Assembly (NCBI GenBank): GCA_002839315.1
Contig: PGXV01000002.1
Coordinates: 124,001 to 188,000, forward strand
Length of the DNA stretch: 64,000 nucleotides
Source: Spirochaetae bacterium HGW-Spirochaetae-3
GTDB taxonomy: Bacteria > Spirochaetota > Spirochaetia > Treponematales > UBA12059
Direction: 5' to 3'
In this document: piece by piece, positions 1 through 8,365 of the stretch
Numbering within the stretch: position 1 is the first letter of the stretch
How the letters are laid out: each line of letters opens with the position of its first letter
Notes under the pieces: model-generated
The model's database searches: none
What the model was told of the DNA's origin: nothing
Seen by the model: only the letters and a program-made list of their open reading frames with translations
Position numbers and translations under genes: made by a program

Positions 1-256
1 CGTAGGTTCGATCCCACGCCGGCGGAGTCCTCGTAACGCGTAGCGTCTCGTCGTCGGATACGAGGGCCGCATCCGAGCCCGCTTCGAAGAAGCGCGTCGT
101 ATCCTTGCCCGGCACGTTGAAGCTACCCCCGTGACGCACGCACTTGATGGTCCCGGACCTGACGCCACGAGCGGCGAGCGAGGCGGCGCAGGCTTCCATG
201 AAACCGGTTTTCCCGGTATTCGACCAGCCGATGAACCCGGCTATCCGTATTCTCAT
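1..256 (-). CDS. mobB: MobB-like molybdopterin-guanine dinucleotide biosynthesis protein (partial, N-terminal part)
   Basis: The reading frame starts at ATG 256 and runs off the left edge, so only about 85 N-terminal residues are visible. They contain a P-loop (GWSNTGKTG, residues about 10-18) near the N-terminus and a later D-T-T-R-F-x-x-A-G-like stretch, which is the MobB pattern. MobB is a GTP-binding helper of MobA in attaching GMP to molybdopterin. The start lies 4 bp after the stop of the Rsm22-like gene, so it is the last visible gene of the minus-strand operon that begins at 3850. Family assignment is fairly secure; whether a MobA partner follows cannot be seen. Confidence 0.8.
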   Translation of the reverse strand, partial: MRIRIAGFIGWSNTGKTGFMEACAASLAARGVRSGTIKCVRHGGSFNVPGKDTTRFFEAGSDAALVSDDETLRVTRTPPAWDRTY

Positions 257-260
257 TGGC

Positions 261-1364
261 TTATACTATAACCGCGCCGCCGGCGGAGGCAAGGGCGCCG
301 AGCCGCCGGATCGAAGTCCCGGGTCCGAAGCCCCAGCCGCCTTCCCGTATTTCAGGATTCTCGATGCGAAGCAGGTCGTATCGACCCAGCGAGAAGAACC
401 CGGCCCGACGGGCGGCTTCGTCGTCCTTCCTCGCGGAGAACGGGAATCGGCCTCCCGGGCCGCACAGCAGGTATCGTACCCGCCCGCCCTTGTTGAGCAT
501 CGGCATCGAAACGACGCGGTATTCCTCATAACCCGAGCTGTCGTCCGGCGGAAGAACAGGCGACGAGGGGATACCGGGAGGCGGAGCTACGATGAACCAG
601 GTCATCTTTATCAGGTCGCGATCCAGCCCCGCCGACTCGGCCTGGCGTCGTACTTCCGGGGGTACGTCCCAGGCGGATTCATCGTGGCAGGTATGCGACG
701 GCCCGGCCGTCAACGCCGGGCACGGCCCCGGCGCGGTGCACGGAGATAGCGCGCGCCAGCCCTCGGCGACCAGCGCGTCGCGCAGGGCGAGGGCGTCGCG
801 GCTCGAAGCCAGCGTCGCCGGCTCCAGTATAAGCGCGGCGCCGCCAGGCGCGATGGCCGAGGCCGCCCGCCTGACTACGGCCAGGCGCCTGGCGACCCCG
901 TCGGCGCCGGCACCAATCTCGTTGAGGCAATGCCCGAAGGCGACGAGGTCGAACGCCCGCGCGGGATACGCCCCGGGCGCCTCCAGGTCCGACGCGGTCA
1001 GCGTCACCGAAACGGCCGTCCCGAGGCGGTCAGCCATATTCTTCAGGGAGGATCCCGCCAGCTCGAGCACCGCCCGCGATGAATCGACCAGATGGAATTC
1101 CCGGGCGCCGCTGCCCAGGGCTTCGAGCGATACGGACCCCGGGCCGGCTCCCATATCGAGGATAGACCGCGGGGATATACCGGAAACGGCGAAGATTCGC
1201 GCTACCTGCGCCATGGAGACGGCTCGATAATAATCGGCGTACGCGGCTCGGTACGCCGGGTCGTCCATATATCCGGATCCCGCCAGCTCACGATTGCCGG
1301 TCAGGCCGCGCTGCAGCGATAGCAGCGCCGAAGGAGTTGCCTGACTAGAACGGTCGCGTTTCAT
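261..1364 (-). CDS. Rsm22-like small ribosomal subunit methyltransferase
   Basis: A 367-residue class I SAM methyltransferase-like protein. The SAM-binding motif I is visible as ILDMGAGPGSVS (residues about 68-79), followed by an acidic strand HLVDSS and a motif IV-like AFGHCLNEIG. The C-terminal part has the Rsm22 signature of closely spaced cysteines and histidines (SPCTAPGPCPAL...HTCHDE), thought in this family to bind Zn or an Fe-S cluster. Rsm22 proteins act in small-subunit rRNA modification or ribosome assembly. A GGGAG element precedes ATG 1364. It sits between the two hydrolases upstream and mobB downstream with gaps of 18 and 4 bp, so it is probably cotranscribed with functionally unrelated genes. 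Confidence 0.75.
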   Translation of the reverse strand: MKRDRSSQATPSALLSLQRGLTGNRELAGSGYMDDPAYRAAYADYYRAVSMAQVARIFAVSGISPRSILDMGAGPGSVSLEALGSGAREFHLVDSSRAVLELAGSSLKNMADRLGTAVSVTLTASDLEAPGAYPARAFDLVAFGHCLNEIGAGADGVARRLAVVRRAASAIAPGGAALILEPATLASSRDALALRDALVAEGWRALSPCTAPGPCPALTAGPSHTCHDESAWDVPPEVRRQAESAGLDRDLIKMTWFIVAPPPGIPSSPVLPPDDSSGYEEYRVVSMPMLNKGGRVRYLLCGPGGRFPFSARKDDEAARRAGFFSLGRYDLLRIENPEIREGGWGFGPGTSIRRLGALASAGGAVIV

Positions 1365-1382
1365 CTCGCGGCTCCCATGACG

Positions 1383-2609
1383 CTATCGTGCTACGCCCAG
1401 GCCCGCGGCCACCCCGTCCATCCACGAGACCGAGGCGTCGAAACCGGCCATCCTGGCGTACTTGTGGCTCACCTTCGGGTAGACGAAAAACCTGACCGCG
1501 CTCCCCTTCTCCCTGAGCGCGACGACGAACCTGGTCTGCGTGGCCGTCGTCACGATGAAGTCGGCGCCGCCCTGTATCACGAGCGCCGGAATACCGTGGC
1601 CCGAGAGCCCGGTATGGTTGTCGGCCATCAGCCGATGCAGCTCGGGGTACTCGGAGGCCAGCTTCCCGCCGTACAGCGCCGTAGCGAACGCGGGATCGTA
1701 CAGCTTCCTGTAGTCGTAGCCGTAGTGCTTCTGGAATTCGTCTACGGGCATCGTCGAAGCGTCGGAGTCGAACGTAGGCATCCAGCTCTCGCGGAGATAC
1801 TCGGCCGGCCGGATCGCGTCGCCGCCGTACATGCTCCTGTACGAGTAGAATATGAGGGGAGCGTACGCCACGCCCTCGCGCACGAGCGCTTCCACGTCGT
1901 TCGTGGAACCGTAGGTGACGACTCCCGCCAAAGGGAGGTCGGGCGCGTACGCCGCGCGCATGTCGGCCGCGGCCATCGCGGCGTGGCCTCCTTGCGAATA
2001 GCCGGCGGTAAAGACCGCCTTGGAAGGTACGGCGGCGCTGCCCTGGAGCGGGAAGGCGTCGAGCGTAGCCCGGATAGCGTCCAGCATCATGTACCCTTCG
2101 GCCAGCTTAGAGAAATACCGTTGCGGCCGATCGGGATCGTTAAAGCCGGTGTAGTCCGGGAATACGGCTATATAGCCTATCGCGGCGTAGGCGAGCATGT
2201 TCTGCTCGTACCAGCCCCAGCGCTTCGTATCGGGCGTCTCGAGCGACGGCGCGCAATTGTCGCCGATGCCCGTAGTGCCCGAAGCGAACACGTAGACGGG
2301 GCGTTGGCTCCAGGCATCCACCACCGGGACGTAAACCTGCGCCTTTATGGTAACGGGAGAGCCGTCGAAATCGAGGCTCGAGAAGCGCATGATATACTTG
2401 GCGACCGGATAGTCGACCCGAGGGCTACCGTAGCCCTCGAAGAACTTCGGTAGCGAGGCGCGTATCGAAGCCGTCTCGAACACGCCCGCCGGCTCTATCG
2501 ACACGATCCTGCCGCCCTTGGCCGCGTCCGTCGCCTGCGCGAAGGCGCCGCCGACAGTGGCGAGCGCCAACGCGATAGCTAGAATAGCGCTCTTCCGTCG
2601 TTTCATCAT
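1383..2609 (-). CDS. Secreted alpha/beta hydrolase (lipase-like), copy 1
   Basis: A 408-residue protein with a cleavable signal peptide (MMKRRKSAILAIALALATVG, cleavage near AFA). The nucleophile elbow GYSQGGHAA is in the middle; the acid and histidine of the triad are probably in VIQGGADFIV and VSHKYA near the end. The overall plan resembles secreted lipase/prolyl-oligopeptidase-like hydrolases; the substrate cannot be told. Its start overlaps the end of the upstream paralogue at 2606-3850 by 4 bases (ATGA), which indicates translational coupling. The two proteins share motif order (VYVPVVDAW/VFMPSFE, GYSQGGHAA, TGLSGHG/TGLAGHG), so they arose by tandem duplication. Confidence 0.8.
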   Translation of the reverse strand: MMKRRKSAILAIALALATVGGAFAQATDAAKGGRIVSIEPAGVFETASIRASLPKFFEGYGSPRVDYPVAKYIMRFSSLDFDGSPVTIKAQVYVPVVDAWSQRPVYVFASGTTGIGDNCAPSLETPDTKRWGWYEQNMLAYAAIGYIAVFPDYTGFNDPDRPQRYFSKLAEGYMMLDAIRATLDAFPLQGSAAVPSKAVFTAGYSQGGHAAMAAADMRAAYAPDLPLAGVVTYGSTNDVEALVREGVAYAPLIFYSYRSMYGGDAIRPAEYLRESWMPTFDSDASTMPVDEFQKHYGYDYRKLYDPAFATALYGGKLASEYPELHRLMADNHTGLSGHGIPALVIQGGADFIVTTATQTRFVVALREKGSAVRFFVYPKVSHKYARMAGFDASVSWMDGVAAGLGVAR

Positions 2610-3850
2610 CGATCGCTCCCTGTATCGGCCGGCCGGTTCATCCAGGCCTGCACGTCCTCGAAAGACGCCTGCCTCGTATCGTGGCGGACGCCTTTATAAA
2701 TATTATACTCAACGGTCGACCCCGCTTCCTCGAGGGCCTTGACGAACGCCGCCTGCGTAGGGCCATGGACCACGATATCGTCCGTACCCTGGCATATCAG
2801 TACCGGGACTCCGTGCCCCGCCAATCCGGTCGAATTGTCAGTCAGCGCCTTGAATATGCCGGGATACGCCTTCTGTAACGTTCCTCCCAGCAATGCTTTG
2901 GAGAACTCCGCGTTGAACAGTCTCTTCGGGTCTATCGGATAGTATGACTGCATGCCGCCGACGCATTGGCGAGTAATATCGTAATCCAGGCTCGGGGCGA
3001 ACACCTTGGCGAGCGCTAGATCAGGATCTACCGCTTCCTTGCCGTACAGGTTCCTGAACGTATACAGGACCATCGGCGCGACGTCGGGGAATTCCTTGAA
3101 AAGGGCGATGAGGTCGGCGCTCGGGCCGTAGCCGATGACCCCGTCGAGCCGTAGCTCGGGCGCGTACGACTTCAGGCAATCGGCTGCGGCGAACGCCGCG
3201 TGCCCTCCCTGCGAGAAGCCCGCTACGTAGTTGCGCGTATCCGATACGCCGCCGAATCCGCCGCGGACGACGATCGTCTTAACGGCTCGTATCGAGTCAA
3301 GCATCGCGCTCGCCTCCGCCTTGGCGACCATATAGTATTGATCCCTATCGGGATCGCCGAAACCCAGGTAATCGGGCATTACGCCTATCGCGCCCTGGCC
3401 GGCGTGCGCCAACGTATGAGCCCGGTAATACCCCCAATGCAACCTGGACAGATGCTCCCTCGACGGGCGGCATGCGTCGATAACCCCCGTGGACCCGGGA
3501 CCGAAGGCGTACAGGGGCCTGACGGCTACGTCGCCGGGCTCGAACGAGGGCATGAAAACCTGGGCGGTCGCGACGGCCTTCTCGCCATCCGGATAGAGGC
3601 TCTCGAATTTGAGCCAGTATACGTCAACGGGATACTTCGCCTTCGGGGCCTCGTACCCGACGAACAGCTTTTCGATGAAGGCGTCTACATCAGAAGGCGT
3701 CATCCTCTTCTCGAAATCCAGCGAGACGATGTCTCCGGGTGCAGCGAACAGGTCCGGCGCGCTCGAGCCGCAGAGGAACGCTAGAAGGAACAGCGTGAAG
3801 GCACGACGGAAGGGACTGGAACGAATGAATGGCGGAGTAGTAATAATCAT
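2606..3850 (-). CDS. Secreted alpha/beta hydrolase (lipase-like), copy 2
   Basis: A 414-residue paralogue of the following gene, with an N-terminal hydrophobic export signal (AFTLFLLAFLCGSSAPDLFA) and the nucleophile motif GFSQGGHAA. The likely acidic residue lies in ICQGTDDIVV and the histidine in GVRHDT. It is the first gene of the minus-strand operon. No Shine-Dalgarno sequence precedes ATG 3850. Instead a promoter TTGCCA-17 bp-TATCGT ends 8 bases before the start, so the message may be leaderless. Divergent from the algF-like gene. Substrate unknown; an esterase or lipase of the periplasm or outside the cell is the reasonable guess. Confidence 0.8.
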   Translation of the reverse strand: MIITTPPFIRSSPFRRAFTLFLLAFLCGSSAPDLFAAPGDIVSLDFEKRMTPSDVDAFIEKLFVGYEAPKAKYPVDVYWLKFESLYPDGEKAVATAQVFMPSFEPGDVAVRPLYAFGPGSTGVIDACRPSREHLSRLHWGYYRAHTLAHAGQGAIGVMPDYLGFGDPDRDQYYMVAKAEASAMLDSIRAVKTIVVRGGFGGVSDTRNYVAGFSQGGHAAFAAADCLKSYAPELRLDGVIGYGPSADLIALFKEFPDVAPMVLYTFRNLYGKEAVDPDLALAKVFAPSLDYDITRQCVGGMQSYYPIDPKRLFNAEFSKALLGGTLQKAYPGIFKALTDNSTGLAGHGVPVLICQGTDDIVVHGPTQAAFVKALEEAGSTVEYNIYKGVRHDTRQASFEDVQAWMNRPADTGSDR

Positions 3851-3858
3851 CGATAGCG

Positions 3859-3887
3859 ACGATACCAGCAGAAGCCCTCGATGGCAA
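3859..3887 (-). promoter_or_regulatory. Promoter of the hydrolase/Rsm22/mobB operon
   Basis: On the minus strand TTGCCA (3882-3887) is followed after 17 bp by TATCGT (3859-3864). The -10 ends 8 bases before ATG 3850, leaving no room for a leader with a ribosome-binding site. The fit of the -10 is moderate. Confidence 0.45.
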
Positions 3888-3904
3888 GCGTACGAACATC
3901 GTGA

Positions 3905-3910
3905 TATACT
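3905..3910 (+). promoter_or_regulatory. -10 element before the algF-like gene
   Basis: TATACT lies 6 bases before ATG 3917. The -35 position at 17 bp spacing (3882-3887, TGGCAA) is poor on this strand and coincides with the -35 of the divergent promoter. Transcription would start at or next to the start codon, giving a leaderless message. Confidence 0.4.
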
Positions 3911-3916
3911 CTTCCG

Positions 3917-4561
3917 ATGCTCGTAACCAGACGGAATCCCATAGCATTGCTCGCGTTAGCGATCGTAGTAGCCGCGTCGGCGGCGACGCCCGCATCGGCC
4001 CAGTCCAGGTCTATATACGGCGGCGGGGTCGACGAGGAGGCGGTGCTCGTACGGCTAGTGGACGCCGGCGCGGCCGAAGCCGTAACTCTGCGGCTCGGAG
4101 CGGTTTCGCTAAGCACGTCAGCCCCTGGAGACGCTACCCCGTATCGGCAGATCGCGGCCGACATCTATATGCTGACGTACCTGGGCGAGCGCTACGAGTT
4201 CCTGCCGGAACCCGGCTCGTTCTATACCATAGCGGCTCTCGACGACCGGCTGGAGATACTGAGCGACGTGAAGCATGTCGATCCCGCACGCGCCCAACTG
4301 TATTTCTATAACCTGAGCCCCGCCGCGGCCGAACTCAAGACCGGCGACGGCTCGGTCTCGGTCGCCGGCCCCTGCCCGAGCGACTCCTCGGCGCAGGCGC
4401 CGGTCAACCCCGTACGAATAACCCTCGCCGTTTTCGCAGGAGGGACGCGGCTCGGAGAGCCCGTCTCGCTCAGACTGGAGCGCGGCGCCTCCTATTCCAT
4501 ATTCGCATACGGCAAACCGGGGAATATCGACTCGTTTTCAATAAAGGCGGCGACGGAGTAG
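3917..4561 (+). CDS. AlgF-like periplasmic polysaccharide O-acetylation protein
   Basis: A 214-residue exported protein with a signal peptide ending near TPASA (residue about 28). After it come the features of AlgF: a short YGGG segment followed by two beta-rich halves (VLVRLVDAG..., ...YFYNLSPAA). In alginate O-acetylation AlgF works with AlgI and AlgJ to pass acetyl groups to the polymer in the periplasm. The assignment rests mainly on the next two genes, which are clear AlgI- and AlgJ-type proteins; the sequence itself is divergent. No Shine-Dalgarno sequence is present; a TATACT -10 lies 6 bases upstream. Confidence 0.6.
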   Translation: MLVTRRNPIALLALAIVVAASAATPASAQSRSIYGGGVDEEAVLVRLVDAGAAEAVTLRLGAVSLSTSAPGDATPYRQIAADIYMLTYLGERYEFLPEPGSFYTIAALDDRLEILSDVKHVDPARAQLYFYNLSPAAAELKTGDGSVSVAGPCPSDSSAQAPVNPVRITLAVFAGGTRLGEPVSLRLERGASYSIFAYGKPGNIDSFSIKAATE

Positions 4562-4562
4562 C

Positions 4563-6056
4563 ATGGTCTTTAGCTCGCCCACCTTCCTGTACCTCTTCCT
4601 GCCCGCGTTCATGGGCGTCTATTACCTCGTGCCGCCTCGCGCCCGGACAGGCTGGATATTGGTCGGAAGCTGGTTGTTCTACGCGCTCTGGCGGCCAGAT
4701 TTCCTTGCGCTGCTCATAGTCGTGACGTTCTTCGACTGGGCGGCTGGATATTTCGTCGACACGCGGAGATCGAAGGACCCGGCCGGAGCGAAGACGGCGC
4801 TCGTGGTCACGGTCGCCGCGAACCTCGCGGCGCTCGGATATTTCAAGTATTTCAACTTCGGCGTAGATACGCTGAACGCGATCCTGACGCGGTCCGGCGC
4901 CGCTCCGCTCCGCGCGTGGGACGTCGTACTGCCCGTCGGCATATCGTTCTATATCTTCCAGGCGATGAGCTATGTCATCGACGTATACAGGGAAGACGCG
5001 CCGCGCTCCGCCTCCTTCATCGACATGGCCGCCTATATCGCGCTCTTCCCCCAGCTCGTCGCGGGCCCGATAATCCGATACAAAGACCTGGCGGGACAGC
5101 TTCGCCGACCGGATTACCAATCCGACGGCGCCCTGTACGGCCTACGGCGGTTCGTCGTCGGCCTGTGCCGCAAGGTCCTGATCGCCGACTCGGTCGCGCC
5201 GATCGCCAACGCCGCGTTCTCCATAGCGGCGCCGAACGCTACCGACGCGTGGCTCGGCATCATCGCGTATTCCATACAACTGTACTTCGACTTCTCCGGC
5301 TACTCGGACATGGCCGTCGGTCTCGGGCGCATGATGGGCTTCTCGTTCATGGAGAATTTCGACGCCCCCTACCGAGCTACGAGCATAGGAGATTTCTGGC
5401 GACGATGGCATATCAGCCTATCCACGTGGCTACGCGACTATCTGTACATACCGTTAGGCGGTAACCGGAAAGGCGTTTCCAGGACATACCTCAACCTCGC
5501 GCTCGTCATGGCGATAGGGGGCCTATGGCACGGGGCGTCCTGGAACTTCGTCATGTGGGGATGCTGGCACGGACTATGGCTGTGCGCGGAACGGGTCGCG
5601 GCCTCCATCGCCGAGTCCAGGCGAAAACCGGAACGGCCGCGCCGCCCGCTCGCCCCCCCGCTAGCCCTCGTCGTTACGATGGCGCGCTGGGCCGGTTGTC
5701 AGGCTATCGTCATCGCCGGATGGGTCGCGTTCAGGGCCGAGGACCCGGGAACCGCGCGGCGAATGCTCGGCGCGCTGTTCGGCGCGGCCGGAATCCCCTC
5801 CGGCGAGATCAGCCCCGACATGGCGTGGCGATTCGGACGGCTAGAGACCTTCGCCCTGGCCGCGGGCGTCCTGTACGTCGCGCTGGAGCGCAGATCCCGC
5901 GAACGCGCCTTCAAGACGCCATCGCGGTCCCGGTCGGCGCTCAAGCGGCGGGTCGGCGCGGCGGCCGTCGCGCTCGGCACGGTAGCGGCGCTCGCCGGCG
6001 TCGCCGTCAAGCTGTCGGCGGACGGCTATTCGCCCTTCCTGTATTTCCAGTTCTAG
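4563..6056 (+). CDS. algI: MBOAT-family O-acyltransferase (AlgI-like)
   Basis: A 497-residue polytopic membrane protein of the membrane-bound O-acyltransferase family. The N-terminus FSSPTFLYLFLPAFMGVYYL is typical of AlgI. The conserved segment WRRWHISLSTWLRDYLYIPL and the catalytic histidine region IGGLWHGASWNFVMWG are both present. AlgI proteins move acetyl groups across the inner membrane for polysaccharide O-acetylation. GGAG precedes ATG 4563, and only one base separates it from the algF-like stop, so the genes are cotranscribed. No alginate polymerase or epimerase is in the window, so the acetylated polymer is unknown. Confidence 0.9.
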   Translation: MVFSSPTFLYLFLPAFMGVYYLVPPRARTGWILVGSWLFYALWRPDFLALLIVVTFFDWAAGYFVDTRRSKDPAGAKTALVVTVAANLAALGYFKYFNFGVDTLNAILTRSGAAPLRAWDVVLPVGISFYIFQAMSYVIDVYREDAPRSASFIDMAAYIALFPQLVAGPIIRYKDLAGQLRRPDYQSDGALYGLRRFVVGLCRKVLIADSVAPIANAAFSIAAPNATDAWLGIIAYSIQLYFDFSGYSDMAVGLGRMMGFSFMENFDAPYRATSIGDFWRRWHISLSTWLRDYLYIPLGGNRKGVSRTYLNLALVMAIGGLWHGASWNFVMWGCWHGLWLCAERVAASIAESRRKPERPRRPLAPPLALVVTMARWAGCQAIVIAGWVAFRAEDPGTARRMLGALFGAAGIPSGEISPDMAWRFGRLETFALAAGVLYVALERRSRERAFKTPSRSRSALKRRVGAAAVALGTVAALAGVAVKLSADGYSPFLYFQF

Positions 6057-6071
6057 CGGCGCGGAGGATAG

Positions 6072-7154
6072 ATGATTCGGAATGGACATGTCGCTCTCAT
6101 CCTATTCGTCTCTACGCTCGGCGCCATCGGCGCGATGGGCCTGTCCGCCGCGGCCGCGGTCGGTCCGAAGACCGTAGGCCCGCGATCGATCCTGAACGGC
6201 TCCGCGGAGGCGGCGTTCCTCCGGAAGTTCGAAAAGGCGGTTCCGTTCAAGGACGCCGCCGTCTCATTGGTCGCGGCCCTCCGGTACGACGCGTTCGGGG
6301 AAGGATATCAAGGCGTCGTCATAGGCGACGATGGCTGGTTATTCTCCACGGAAGAATTCGAGCCCTCGCTGGCCCGTCGCGAAGACTACCTTCGAGGGTC
6401 GGCGGAAGATGCGCTCGTCGCCGCCCGCGACGGGCTCGCGACCGACGGCATCACGCTGGTCGTCGCGGTCATCCCGTCGAAGGCGCGCGTCTACGACGAT
6501 GAGCTCGCAGGCAATAGCATCCCTGCAGCGATACAAAATCGCTACGGTAACGTCCTCGACATGCTGAAGCGCCTATCGATACCCGCCGTCGACGTAGCCG
6601 AGGCTTTCCAATCGGCCAGGCGCGGCCGGGATACCGATGGAACCGAACTGTTCTTGCGGACGGATAGCCACTGGACGCCCGCGGGAGCGGCTACGGCGGC
6701 GAGAGCCGTGGCGGACAAGATCAGGGAGCTCGGCGTCGACCTTCCGGAATCGGCTATAGAATCCATCGACGCGCAGCCTACCGTACGCGACGGCGACCTG
6801 ATGTCCTACATGCCGAGGCGAGGCACGACGCGCCGCCCCCTCCCTCCCCCCGAGGCGATCGCGGGCTATGAGACCTACTCGGACTCGGGAACGAGCCTGT
6901 TCGATTCGCAGGAGATTCCCATAGCCCTCCTGGGCACCAGCTACTCGGCCGATCCGCTATGGCACTTCGACGGCTTCCTGAAGCGCGAACTGAGGACGGA
7001 CGTCCTGAACCTGTCGGAATCGGGGAAGGGGCCGTTCCGCCCTATGAGCGACGCCCTGACGGGAGGCGTACTGCGGACGAACGGAATACGGCTCGTCGTC
7101 TGGGAGATCCCGGAGCGCTACGTCCCGACGGACGAATTCGAGCGGCCCAGATAG
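6072..7154 (+). CDS. AlgJ/AlgX-like SGNH-fold acetyltransferase
   Basis: A 360-residue protein with an N-terminal signal anchor (VALILFVSTLGAIGAMGLS). It has the AlgJ/AlgX pattern: VVIGDDGWLFS near residue 80, an Asp-Ser-His block (TDSHWTPAGA) and a serine strand LLGTSYSADP that would supply the SGNH nucleophile. Such proteins receive acetyl from the AlgI step and transfer it to the polysaccharide outside the membrane. It has a GGAGG-type site and follows algI by 15 bp. It converges with the ykgJ-like gene, with stops one base apart. AlgJ-like fits better than AlgX, because I see no carbohydrate-binding extension. Confidence 0.8.
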   Translation: MIRNGHVALILFVSTLGAIGAMGLSAAAAVGPKTVGPRSILNGSAEAAFLRKFEKAVPFKDAAVSLVAALRYDAFGEGYQGVVIGDDGWLFSTEEFEPSLARREDYLRGSAEDALVAARDGLATDGITLVVAVIPSKARVYDDELAGNSIPAAIQNRYGNVLDMLKRLSIPAVDVAEAFQSARRGRDTDGTELFLRTDSHWTPAGAATAARAVADKIRELGVDLPESAIESIDAQPTVRDGDLMSYMPRRGTTRRPLPPPEAIAGYETYSDSGTSLFDSQEIPIALLGTSYSADPLWHFDGFLKRELRTDVLNLSESGKGPFRPMSDALTGGVLRTNGIRLVVWEIPERYVPTDEFERPR

Positions 7155-7155
7155 A

Positions 7156-7827
7156 TCACCCGGCTCGCGGCAGGGTCGGCCGTATATCGGGGCCACCGTC
7201 CAAAATCTCGCTATCCGGCATGCCGACGAGGAACAGCACCCGCGACAGGGCCTCCCTCACCGCCTCGGGAAGGGGTTTACGCGAACCCGACGATTCGGGT
7301 TCTATGGAAGCGAGTTCCGATCCGAGGTCGGCCATGACGGGAGGTTCGACGCCGAAGGCTTCGATCAAGGCGTCGCCCTTGGCGGAACGTACGCCCCCTA
7401 GGCTCGTGCCCTTACGGCATACGGCGAAGGTAGGCGCGCCGAGCTTGTCCCGCGTCGCCGAGAACGCGAACATCCTGCATATGAGCGGCCTGGCCTCGTA
7501 GACGGTGCAATGGTATGGATTATCGTCGGCGTAGAGCGGGCAACCGACGCGGCCGTCGTCCCGGGATCGCGCCTCGAGGCCGTTGGCGGCGATGGAATAC
7601 GCGAGCGGCTTATCGGCTCCCGCAAGGTACGCAGCCAGGTACGCCGCTTCGAGCGGTACGATATCCGGCACGAAGCCCTCGCAACAGGAACCGCAACCGG
7701 CGGGGCACGCGACGCCCGAGCGCTCGGCGAATTCCGCGACCGCGGCATCGGACCTGCGATACAGGTACGCCAAGGCTTCGAGCCGTTCGGCCAGTAGCGA
7801 GCGGGGGAGAATGTTAAGGATATCCAA
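7156..7827 (-). CDS. YkgJ-type cysteine-cluster protein
   Basis: A 223-residue protein if the TTG at 7827 is used. I prefer this start because GGAG lies 7 bases before it and the stretch up to the alternative TTG 7929 does not look coding. Cysteines occur as CPAGCGSCCEG near the N-terminal third and later as GCPL, HCTVYEARPLICRMF and VCR, the pattern of the YkgJ family (putative Zn or Fe-S chelating proteins). The biochemical role of the family is not known. Last gene of the uvrC-vanZ-ykgJ operon. Confidence 0.75.
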   Translation of the reverse strand: MDILNILPRSLLAERLEALAYLYRRSDAAVAEFAERSGVACPAGCGSCCEGFVPDIVPLEAAYLAAYLAGADKPLAYSIAANGLEARSRDDGRVGCPLYADDNPYHCTVYEARPLICRMFAFSATRDKLGAPTFAVCRKGTSLGGVRSAKGDALIEAFGVEPPVMADLGSELASIEPESSGSRKPLPEAVREALSRVLFLVGMPDSEILDGGPDIRPTLPRAG

Positions 7828-7951
7828 GAAAACGCTCCGCGACGGCGACTCCGGGCAGGACGTCCGGGTTCCGACGGGTACCGACCAAGTCGATGCGAAC
7901 GGCGGGTTGAACTCCGTGCGTCGATACAATATCGAGGCGTGGAGCTCCTCG

Positions 7952-8362
7952 TCAATATCTCCTGCGACGGGAGGCGAGACGGGAGGCCCGGCGGACCATG
8001 GCGGAGAATCCGAGCGCGATAGCCGACAAGGGCCTGCTCAGCATCAGTCCGACGACGAAGCCGGCCATATCGGCCGCGGCGTCGTACGGATCGGCCGACC
8101 TGCCGTCGACCGCGAGCTGGAGCGCCTCGGTCGCGGCGGCCACGGCGAGCGCCGCGACGATGGCGAGCCCGACGCTCCGTCCGTCGCCCAAACCCAGCTC
8201 CGCGCGCATCGCGACCGCGAGCGCCAGGAACAACAGCGCGTGGACGAGCTTGTCCAATCCGGGGACGCCGGGCCCGTCGGGCAGAGAGGAGGCGGGCAGC
8301 AGCAGGGCGAGGAGTATGATCGCGACGATCGCTATCGTCGCGACGGGGATTTTTCTCTTCAC
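7952..8362 (-). CDS. VanZ-like small membrane protein
   Basis: A 136-residue protein with three or four hydrophobic segments: an N-terminal helix (VATIAIVAIILLALLLP), a LDKLVHALLFLALAVAM segment and AALAVAAATEALQLAVDGRSADPYDAAADMAG in two parts. The D-K-x-x-H and E-x-x-Q-x-x-V-x-G-R-x-x-D-x-x-D patterns are those of VanZ-like proteins. The function of most members is unknown; some relatives alter glycopeptide sensitivity. It starts 3 bp after the uvrC stop, so it is cotranscribed. Confidence 0.8.
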   Translation of the reverse strand: MKRKIPVATIAIVAIILLALLLPASSLPDGPGVPGLDKLVHALLFLALAVAMRAELGLGDGRSVGLAIVAALAVAAATEALQLAVDGRSADPYDAAADMAGFVVGLMLSRPLSAIALGFSAMVRRASRLASRRRRY

Positions 8363-8365
8363 GGC

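Noticed and set aside
1377-2453. Long plus-strand open frame (358 codons) over the first hydrolase gene
   Set aside because: It is antisense to a gene with signal peptide and catalytic motifs; the protein is Arg/Gly/Val-rich and has no motif. Such shadows are common in G+C-rich DNA.
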